A DNA stretch of 5,779 nt from Frankiaceae bacterium. GTDB lineage: Bacteria > Actinomycetota > Actinomycetes > JAVEEB01. The stretch covers positions 1 through 5,779 of the forward strand of contig JAVEEB010000345.1 in assembly GCA_030840665.1 (NCBI GenBank), in the 5' to 3' direction. The notes under the pieces were generated by a model that saw only the letters and a list, made by a program, of their open reading frames with translations, ran no database searches and was not told where the DNA came from. Positions 1 to 4,865 of this stretch are shown in pieces. Position 1 is the first letter of the stretch; each line of letters begins with the position of its first letter. The translations under genes and the position numbers were made by a program.

Positions 1-1222
1 CCGTGACGTCGTCGACCTCCCAGCCGCGCTCGTGCAGACCGGCCGCGAGCGTCTCGGTCGCGATGTCCGCGCGGGGCAACAGCACGCGGTCGATGGGGTC
101 GAGCACGTCGTCGTACTCGGGCCACACGGCGAGCAGGCCCTCGGAGGACTGGTCACCACTCGGCACGAGCTCCGGCTTGATGCCGTACTCGCGCACGGCG
201 GCGGCCGTCTGCTCACCCACACAGGCGATCTTGATGCCGGCGAAGGCCCGGGCGTCGAGGCCGTACTCCTCGAGCTTCTCCTTCACCGCGCGGAACGCGT
301 TGACAGAGGTGAACGCGATCCACTGGTAGCGGCCCGACACGAGGCCCTTCACCGCACGGTCCATCTGGACCGGCGTGCGGGGCGGCTCGACGGCGATGGT
401 CGGCACCTCGACGGGCACGGCGCCGTACGCACGCAGTTGCTCGGACAGGACGCCGGCCTGTTCCTTCGTCCGCGGCACGAGGACGCGCCAGCCGAACAGG
501 GGGCGGTTTTCGAACCAGGACAGCTTGTCGCGCTGCTTCACCGACGGGCCGACGACCAGCACGGCGCGGCCAGCCAGGTCGGCAACGTCGGCCTGCACCG
601 CGTCGAGGGTGGTGGTGATGGACCGCTGCGAGGCGGTCGAACCCTCGACGGTGACGACGACGGGAGTGTCGCCGTGGCGACCGGCGGCCGCGAGCTGCGA
701 CGCCACCTTGCCGGCCTGCTCCGCGCTCACCGCGATGACGAGCGTCTCGCTCGACGCGATCGACGCCCAGTCCGGCTCGTTGTCGTCGACATCGACGACG
801 GTCACGACGCGGCCGGGCGCGAAGGCGGCAACGCCGCTGTACGCCGGCACTGCCGTCACCTCATGGACACCTGGCACGAGCTCCCACGGGAGCTTGGCCT
901 TCGTCAGCGCCATCGCGAGCGCGGTGCCGTTCGTCGACGACAGCGGGTCGCCGTAGACGGCGACGACGGACCGCCCTGCCTTGATGTGCGCCACGATCGC
1001 CTTCGCCTGCTCGGCGTTCGGCGTGCCGGTGACGTCGACGTACTCGGCGTCCGCGCGGCGGCCCGTGAGGGCCCCACCGTGCCGGGCCACGTCGGCGAGC
1101 ACCACGTCGGCGCGAGCGACAAGCTCGGCTGCGCGCACGGTGAGGAGTTCCGGATCGCCGGGCCCGACGCCAACAAGGGCGACGGTGCCGTACGAAGGCT
1201 TGCGGGATGCTGTTGCAATCAC
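1..1222 (-). CDS. hemD: Uroporphyrinogen-III synthase with N-terminal SUMT-like domain (HemD fusion), 3' end cut by window
   Basis: Reading leftward from a GTG at 1222, 407 codons are visible without a stop; the C-terminus lies beyond the left edge. HemD closes and inverts ring D of hydroxymethylbilane to give uroporphyrinogen III, the branch point to heme, siroheme and cobalamin. Residues about 12-235 form a tetrapyrrole-methylase-like domain: GVGPGDPELLT at 18-28 (SAM-binding loop type), YGDPLS at 90-95 and LVPGV at 115-119. The usual RLKGGDPFVFGRGGEE block is not kept, so C-methyltransferase activity is doubtful. The HemD domain begins near FGWRVLVPRT (243-252), followed by QWIAFTSVNAFRAVKEKLEEY, VPSGDQSSEGL and LLPRADIATETLAAGL, all typical of actinobacterial HemD. 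The start is fixed by a 4-nt GTGA overlap with the hemC stop and a GAGGA Shine-Dalgarno at 1230-1234, 7 nt away. Family fusions are about 500-560 residues, so roughly the last 100-150 are missing. HemD identity is secure; SUMT function is not. Confidence 0.94.
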   Translation of the reverse strand, partial: MIATASRKPSYGTVALVGVGPGDPELLTVRAAELVARADVVLADVARHGGALTGRRADAEYVDVTGTPNAEQAKAIVAHIKAGRSVVAVYGDPLSSTNGTALAMALTKAKLPWELVPGVHEVTAVPAYSGVAAFAPGRVVTVVDVDDNEPDWASIASSETLVIAVSAEQAGKVASQLAAAGRHGDTPVVVTVEGSTASQRSITTTLDAVQADVADLAGRAVLVVGPSVKQRDKLSWFENRPLFGWRVLVPRTKEQAGVLSEQLRAYGAVPVEVPTIAVEPPRTPVQMDRAVKGLVSGRYQWIAFTSVNAFRAVKEKLEEYGLDARAFAGIKIACVGEQTAAAVREYGIKPELVPSGDQSSEGLLAVWPEYDDVLDPIDRVLLPRADIATETLAAGLHERGWEVDDVT

Positions 1223-2154
1223 GTTGATGTCCTCATCAGGTCGGCTGCGCCTGCGGCTAGCAGGTCCTCGGCCAATCGACGACCGATGGATTCGGCCGCG
1301 TCCACGGAACCGGTCGCTATCGACCGGAGCATGCGGGTCCCGTCGGGCGCCACGACGACGCCGGTCAGGGATATTTCCTTGCCCACCACGGCGTACGCGC
1401 CCACTGGGGCGGTGCACCCGGCTTCGAGCGTTGCCAGCAGTGATCGTTCGGCGATGACGGCCGCTCGAGTCGCTGCGTGGTCGAGCCGGGCGAGTAGCCC
1501 GGCCAGTGCGGGGTCGTCGGACCGGCATTCGACCGCGAGCGCACCCTGTCCGGGCGCGGGCAGGACGAGGTCGATCGCGAACGTTTCGGTGATCTCGCAC
1601 GAGCGGCCGAGACGGGAGAGCCCTGCAGCGGCGAGGACAACGGCGTCGTACTCGCCGTCCGCCACCTTGCGCAGCCGTGTGTCCACGTTGCCGCGGATCG
1701 GGGCGATGAGGAGATCAGGTCGGACGGCCAGCAGTTGAGCGGCGCGGCGGGGCGACCCGGTGCCGACGCGTGCCCCGAGCGGCAGGTCGGCGAACGGCAC
1801 GCCGCCACGGCTCACGAGCACGTCGCGTGCGTCGGCGCGCTCGGGCACCGCCGCGACGACGAGCCCGCGCGCGGGGGCGGTCGGCAGGTCCTTGAGGGAG
1901 TGCACGGCAAGGTCGATGTCACCGGCCAGCAGGCGTTCGCGCAAAGCCGTGACGAAGACGCCGGTGCCGCCGATCAGCTCGAGGGGCGCGTCGGTCGTCT
2001 GCGTACGGTCGCCGTCCGTTGAGATGTCGACGAGCGTCACCTCGACGTCGCCCGCGGCCCGGATGGCGTCGGCGACGAGCAGAGACTGGGTGCGCGCGAG
2101 TGCGCTGGCACGGGTGCCGAGCGCGAGCGTGCTGCGGCCGAGGAGCGTCGTCAC
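1219..2154 (-). CDS. hemC: Hydroxymethylbilane synthase (porphobilinogen deaminase)
   Basis: Complete, 311 residues, the normal family length. This cytosolic enzyme joins four porphobilinogen units into linear hydroxymethylbilane using a covalently bound dipyrromethane cofactor. Visible signatures: LALGTRASALARTQ at 10-23 (substrate-binding N-terminal strand), VHSLKDLPT at 84-92 with the catalytic aspartate D89, TGSPRR at 132-137, IRGNVDTRL at 153-161, LPAPGQGALAVECR at 198-211, and LEAGCTAPVGA at 243-253 with the cofactor-attaching C247. The start is GTG, not ATG; its GTGA overlaps the hemA stop, and a GAGGG run lies just upstream. The stop overlaps hemD in the same way, so translation is probably coupled on both sides. 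No catalytic residue is missing and there is no frameshift. It is third in the rex-hemA-hemC-hemD operon and has no promoter of its own that I can see. Confidence 0.98.
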   Translation of the reverse strand: MTTLLGRSTLALGTRASALARTQSLLVADAIRAAGDVEVTLVDISTDGDRTQTTDAPLELIGGTGVFVTALRERLLAGDIDLAVHSLKDLPTAPARGLVVAAVPERADARDVLVSRGGVPFADLPLGARVGTGSPRRAAQLLAVRPDLLIAPIRGNVDTRLRKVADGEYDAVVLAAAGLSRLGRSCEITETFAIDLVLPAPGQGALAVECRSDDPALAGLLARLDHAATRAAVIAERSLLATLEAGCTAPVGAYAVVGKEISLTGVVVAPDGTRMLRSIATGSVDAAESIGRRLAEDLLAAGAADLMRTST

Positions 2155-3470
2155 TGGCCCTCACCGCCCTCGTCCCCGACGCGCACCGCGGCGCGCGAGA
2201 TCGCCTCGGACGGGTCGGCGCCGAGCTCGAACAGCTCCCGCAGGGCGTGCGCGTAGCTCTCGCCATTGCCGTCCTGGGCGAGCTCCTTCACGCGCACCGT
2301 CGGGCCGTGCAGCAGCTTGTCGACGACGCGGTTGAGGGCGTGGCTGACCTCCTCGCGTTCGCGGCTGTCGAGATCCGGCAGGCGCGCCAGGAGCCGGGCG
2401 AGTTCGACGTCGACGACGCCGGCCGCCTTGGCGCGCAGGGCGACGACGGTCGGGGCGACCCTGTTGGACCGCTGCCACGCGAGGTGGCCCGCGACCTCCT
2501 CGGCGAGGACCCGGCGCACAGCCTCGATCTCGGCCGCGGTCTCGCCCCCGCGCAGCAGGTCCTGCAGCGTGCCGAGGTCGATCAGGCTGACGGCGGGGTG
2601 CGACACGACGGCCGGGTCGATGTCGCGGGGCAGTGCCAGGTCCAGGAGGACGAGGGGACGCTCGCGCCCTGCCATGGCGCGCTCAACGACATCAGCGTGT
2701 ACGACGATCCCTGTCGCCCCGGTCGCGGAAACGACGAGGTCCGCGCCCGCGATGGCCTGCGAAAGATCACCGAAATCGGCGGCCTGGCCCCCGATGTCGG
2801 CGGCCAACCGGTCCGCGTTGGCGGCCGTTCGGTTGGCGACGGTGATCGATGTGCAACCGCGCTTCTGCAGGGTCGCCGCCGCGAGGGCGGACATCGAACC
2901 CGCGCCGACGATCAGCGCGCGAACATCGCTGAGGTCGCCGAGCGCGACGGCGGCGTGGTCGAGCCCGACGGACACGATCGACGCGCCGACCCGGTCGATC
3001 CCGGTGTCGGAATGCGCCCTCTTGCCCACCCGCAGCGCCTGCTGAACGAGCCCGTCCAGCACCCGGCCGACGCTGTCCTCGTCCTTGGCGGTGCGGTGCG
3101 CTGCGCGCAGCTGGCCGAGGATCTGCGCCTCGCCGATCACCATCGAATCCAGGCCGCAGGCGACGGAGAACAGGTGCTCGACCGCCTGATCTTCGTAATG
3201 CACATAGAGATATGGAGCGAGGTCATCGACGCCGGACCCCGTTGCCTGCGCGAGCAACGCGGAGACGTCCTCGACGCCGGCGTGGAAACGGGTGACGTCG
3301 GCGTACACCTCGATGCGGTTGCAGGTCGTGACGACGAGCGCCTCGGCGACGTGTTCGGCGTGCCGGAGGGCGCCGAGCAACTTCGGGATGGCGTCCCCCG
3401 AGATGCAGACCTGCTCCAGGACGCGGATGGGTGCGGTGCGGTGCGAAATGCCGACGACGAGGACGCTCAT
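2151..3470 (-). CDS. hemA: Glutamyl-tRNA reductase
   Basis: Complete, 439 residues. It reduces glutamyl-tRNA(Glu) to glutamate-1-semialdehyde with NADPH, the committed and usually rate-setting step of C5-pathway tetrapyrrole synthesis. The N-terminal catalytic domain holds VVGISHRTAP at 5-14, TTCNRIEVY at 48-56 with the nucleophile C50, and EHLF with H99. GLDSMVIGEAQILGQ at 106-120 is the family signature. The NADPH-binding domain carries VGAGSMS at 188-194, ANRT at 212-215 and LDLALPRDIDP at 276-286. The helical dimerisation domain covers about 315-415 and includes LLHGPTVRVKELA at 386-398. A short acidic/Gly tail (DEGGEGQ) ends the protein. The ATG at 3470 forms an ATGA overlap with the rex stop, so hemA should be translationally coupled to its regulator. 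The partner HemL (semialdehyde aminotransferase) and HemB are not in the window. Confidence 0.98.
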   Translation of the reverse strand: MSVLVVGISHRTAPIRVLEQVCISGDAIPKLLGALRHAEHVAEALVVTTCNRIEVYADVTRFHAGVEDVSALLAQATGSGVDDLAPYLYVHYEDQAVEHLFSVACGLDSMVIGEAQILGQLRAAHRTAKDEDSVGRVLDGLVQQALRVGKRAHSDTGIDRVGASIVSVGLDHAAVALGDLSDVRALIVGAGSMSALAAATLQKRGCTSITVANRTAANADRLAADIGGQAADFGDLSQAIAGADLVVSATGATGIVVHADVVERAMAGRERPLVLLDLALPRDIDPAVVSHPAVSLIDLGTLQDLLRGGETAAEIEAVRRVLAEEVAGHLAWQRSNRVAPTVVALRAKAAGVVDVELARLLARLPDLDSREREEVSHALNRVVDKLLHGPTVRVKELAQDGNGESYAHALRELFELGADPSEAISRAAVRVGDEGGEGQ

Positions 3471-4318
3471 GTCGACACCGCCTGCGGAAGCGGGGTGGCG
3501 GCGTCATTGGTGACGTGGCCGGCCTCGGCTCGCTGCGATCCGAGCGAGCGCGCTTCGTCGCCGAGAGCGTCGAGGGCCTCGAGGGCGGCGGCGGAGGACC
3601 GCGCGTCGCCGCGGGCCTCCCGATCCGCGGCGAGCGCCTTGCGCTGCTCGTGGAACGCGAGGATCTGCAACTCGGTGGACAGGTCCACCTTGCGGAGCTG
3701 GACGTCGGCGGGCACCGACAGCACGGTCGGGGCAAAGTTCAGGATGCTCGTGACGCCGGCCTCGACGAGCCGGTCGCACACCTCTTGCGCCGCCTTCGCG
3801 GGCGTCGCGATCACGCCGATGTTGACGCGCAGTTCGGCGACGAGGCGCGGCAGCTGGTCGATGTGGGTGACCGGCGTGCCGTTGACGTCCTCGCCGACGC
3901 TCGCCTTGTCGGCGTCCAGGAGGGCGACGACCTCGAAGCCGCGGGACGCGAAGCCGCCGTAGTTGGCCAGGGCATGGCCCAAGTTGCCGATTCCAACGAT
4001 GGCGACGCGCCAATGCTGGGTCAGGCCGAGTTCGCGGGAGATTTGGTACACGAGGTACTCGACGTCGTAGCCCACACCGCGCGTGCCGTACGAGCCGAGA
4101 TGGGAGAGGTCCTTGCGCACCTTCGCCGAATTGACGCCCGCCGCGTCGGCGAGGGCATCGCTGCTGATGGTCGCCACCCCGGACTCGTTGAGAGCATGGA
4201 GCGCGCGCAGGTATATGGGGAGCCGCGCGACGGTGGCGTCGGGGATGCCCTGACGGCGCCCGGGTGCACGGGAGGGCGCGACCGCGTCGGCGGGCGTTGC
4301 TCGTCCCGGCGTTGCCAC
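3467..4318 (-). CDS. rex: Redox-sensing transcriptional repressor Rex
   Basis: Complete, 283 residues. Rex is a homodimeric repressor that senses NADH/NAD+: NADH binding releases it from operators controlling respiratory, fermentative and, in actinomycetes, heme genes. A basic N-terminal tail of about 25 residues precedes the winged-helix DNA-binding domain at about 28-85 (ATVARLPIYLRAL, GVNSAKVRKDLSHLGSYGTRG). The Rossmann fold follows: VAIVGIGNLG at 105-114 (GxGxxG, family usually GAGNLG) and LLDAD at 133-137 with acidic D135. The family core continues with VIATPAKAAQEV at 169-180, LNFAP at 193-197 and the C-terminal swapped helix region VDLSTELQILAFHEQ at 211-225. About 55 low-complexity Ala/Arg/Glu residues extend beyond the core. 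The GTG start at 4318 has AGGGAG 5 nt upstream and no alternative in-frame start nearby. It heads the hem operon; an operator upstream implies autoregulation. Confidence 0.97.
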   Translation of the reverse strand: MATPGRATPADAVAPSRAPGRRQGIPDATVARLPIYLRALHALNESGVATISSDALADAAGVNSAKVRKDLSHLGSYGTRGVGYDVEYLVYQISRELGLTQHWRVAIVGIGNLGHALANYGGFASRGFEVVALLDADKASVGEDVNGTPVTHIDQLPRLVAELRVNIGVIATPAKAAQEVCDRLVEAGVTSILNFAPTVLSVPADVQLRKVDLSTELQILAFHEQRKALAADREARGDARSSAAALEALDALGDEARSLGSQRAEAGHVTNDAATPLPQAVST

Positions 4319-4323
4319 GTCTG

Positions 4324-4329
4324 CTCCCT
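4324..4329 (-). promoter_or_regulatory. Shine-Dalgarno of rex
   Basis: AGGGAG read on the minus strand lies 5 nt before the GTG at 4318. This is the best match to the anti-Shine-Dalgarno sequence in the leader and decides the GTG start over other frames. Confidence 0.8.
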
Positions 4330-4348
4330 GGTCGCTAGGCCCGCGGAA

Positions 4349-4363
4349 CGCATCAGGTATGCG
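4349..4363 (-). other. Short hairpin in the rex leader
   Basis: On the minus strand CGCAT and ATGCG pair around a 5-nt ACCTG loop, in the presumed untranslated leader between the candidate -10 box and the rex ribosome site. A 5-bp stem is easily expected by chance in GC-rich DNA, there is no U-tract, and no riboswitch class is recognised. Confidence 0.2.
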
Positions 4364-4393
4364 CTGGCAGCCGTCGCGAGTGGTGTGCGTCCG

Positions 4394-4422
4394 AGACTAC
4401 GACTGCGTGAACACATTCACAA
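4394..4422 (-). promoter_or_regulatory. Candidate sigma-70-type promoter of the rex-hemACD operon
   Basis: Minus strand: TTGTGA at 4417-4422 (4 of 6 to TTGACA), exactly 17 nt, then TAGTCT at 4394-4399 (T, A and final T of TATAAT kept). Transcription would start near 4387, giving a leader of about 70 nt. The -35 box and spacer are overlapped by the Rex operator, as expected for a repressed promoter. It was chosen by eye; other spacings are possible. Confidence 0.55.
4406..4421 (-). promoter_or_regulatory. Rex operator (ROP site)
   Basis: The plus-strand sequence CGTGAACACATTCACA matches the actinobacterial Rex consensus TGTGAACNNNTTCACA with one mismatch, at the first base. It is an imperfect palindrome with arms GTGAA and TTCAC around a 4-nt centre. 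It lies 88 nt upstream of the rex start and overlaps the candidate -35 box. The consensus and Rex control of rex-hemACD are established in Streptomyces coelicolor; binding here is inferred. Confidence 0.88.
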
Positions 4423-4498
4423 AGTTGCGATCTTGCCTATTGGTAGGTATGTGCAGCGTTTTCCCGGGGGTTTTACGCCTGGATCGGGCGCCTTTCGC

Positions 4499-4527
4499 TC
4501 GACACGCGTACCCCGGGGAGGTATGGT
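4499..4527 (+). promoter_or_regulatory. Candidate promoter of the csoR-permease unit
   Basis: TCGACA at 4499-4504 (5 of 6 to TTGACA), a 17-nt spacer, then TATGGT at 4522-4527 (4 of 6 to TATAAT). Predicted transcription start is in the A-rich stretch near 4533-4535. The spacer is filled by one CsoR-type inverted repeat, which supports both calls. Confidence 0.6.
4509..4523 (+). promoter_or_regulatory. CsoR-family operator A (imperfect inverted repeat)
   Basis: TACCCCGGGGAGGTA is an inverted repeat with 5 of 6 arm positions paired. It resembles the TACCCC...GGGGTA pattern bound by CsoR-family repressors. It sits between the candidate -35 and -10 boxes and overlaps the first two bases of the -10. 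Its core CCCCGGGG is self-complementary. Confidence 0.6.
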
Positions 4528-4544
4528 TCCCAAAAAGCGAGCGA

Positions 4545-4559
4545 TACCCCCTCGGGGTA
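4545..4559 (+). promoter_or_regulatory. CsoR-family operator B (inverted repeat)
   Basis: TACCCCCTCGGGGTA has 6-nt arms TACCCC and GGGGTA that pair fully around a 3-nt centre. It lies just downstream of the predicted transcription start, ends 15 nt before the csoR start codon, and is centred 36 bp from operator A. This fits GC-rich, A/T-edged CsoR-family operators and autorepression. Confidence 0.75.
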
Positions 4560-4563
4560 AACG

Positions 4564-4569
4564 AAGGGA
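4564..4569 (+). promoter_or_regulatory. Shine-Dalgarno candidate of csoR
   Basis: AAGGGA stands 5 nt before the GTG at 4575. A second candidate, AGGTGG at 4573-4578, would instead serve the in-frame ATG at 4584 with 5-nt spacing, so the csoR start is ambiguous by three codons. Confidence 0.5.
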
Positions 4570-4574
4570 TGTAG

Positions 4575-4865
4575 GTGGCGGTGATGCGCGGCTACACGGA
4601 CGACAAGGACGCCCACCTCAAGCGGCTGAAGCGCGTCGAGGGGCAGGTGCGCGGCCTCCAACGGATGGTCGACGAGGACGCGTACTGCATCGACGTCCTC
4701 ACCCAGATCGCCGCCGCGACGCGGGCCCTCGAGGCCGTGGCGCTCGCGTTGCTCGAGGACCACCTGGAGCACTGCGTCGCCGAGGCCCTCGCCAAGGGCG
4801 GGGACGAGGCGCAGGACAAGGTCCGCGAGGCGTCGCGGGCCATCGCGCGGCTGGTGCGGTCATGA
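4575..4865 (+). CDS. csoR: CsoR-family (DUF156) metal-sensitive transcriptional repressor
   Basis: 96 residues from GTG 4575; GTG 4581 or ATG 4584 are equally possible starts and would remove two or three residues. CsoR proteins are all-helical tetramers that block promoters when metal-free and let go on binding Cu(I) (other members sense Ni/Co, formaldehyde or persulfide). Visible: YTDDKDAHLKRLKRVEGQVRGLQRMV at 7-32 (basic DNA-contacting helix region), YCIDVLTQIAA at 37-47 and LLEDHLEHCV at 59-68. The ligand set C38, H63 and C67 matches the Cys-His-Cys triad of Cu(I)-sensing CsoR, and no RcnR-type N-terminal His is seen. That favours copper, but persulfide or another soft-metal inducer is not excluded. 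E85 may correspond to the second-shell glutamate. The stop overlaps the permease start (ATGA), so the permease is its probable target. Two inverted repeats upstream suggest autorepression. Family call is firm; ligand is inferred. Confidence 0.9.
   Translation: MAVMRGYTDDKDAHLKRLKRVEGQVRGLQRMVDEDAYCIDVLTQIAAATRALEAVALALLEDHLEHCVAEALAKGGDEAQDKVREASRAIARLVRS

Noticed and set aside
904..1218. A 104-codon open frame on the minus strand within hemD
   Set aside because: It uses another frame of the same strand. The hemD frame starting at 1222 shows the SAM-loop and VPGV motifs and continues through the HemD domain.
32..1738. A 568-codon open frame on the plus strand
   Set aside because: It lies antisense to hemD and hemC, both of which have clear family motifs. 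The predicted protein is low-complexity Arg/Ala/Gly/His, typical of a GC-rich shadow frame.
2019..3962. A 647-codon open frame on the plus strand
   Set aside because: It is antisense to hemC, hemA and rex, with no recognisable domain; its length results from high GC content and codon phase opposite real genes.
4442..4450. GGTAGGTAT, a possible third CsoR half-site
   Set aside because: There is no matching TACC arm at a suitable distance, so it does not form an inverted repeat like operators A and B.
4459..4475. A TTTT-CCCGGGGG-TTTT stretch that looks like a terminator
   Set aside because: The G/C core pairs only as a short self-complementary piece without a usable loop, and it lies upstream of both divergent genes, where no transcript should end.
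4359..4574. A 71-codon open frame on the plus strand in the intergenic region, ending just before csoR
   Set aside because: It has no family similarity that I recognise, has no good ribosome site, and runs across both operators and both promoters; more likely non-coding regulatory DNA.
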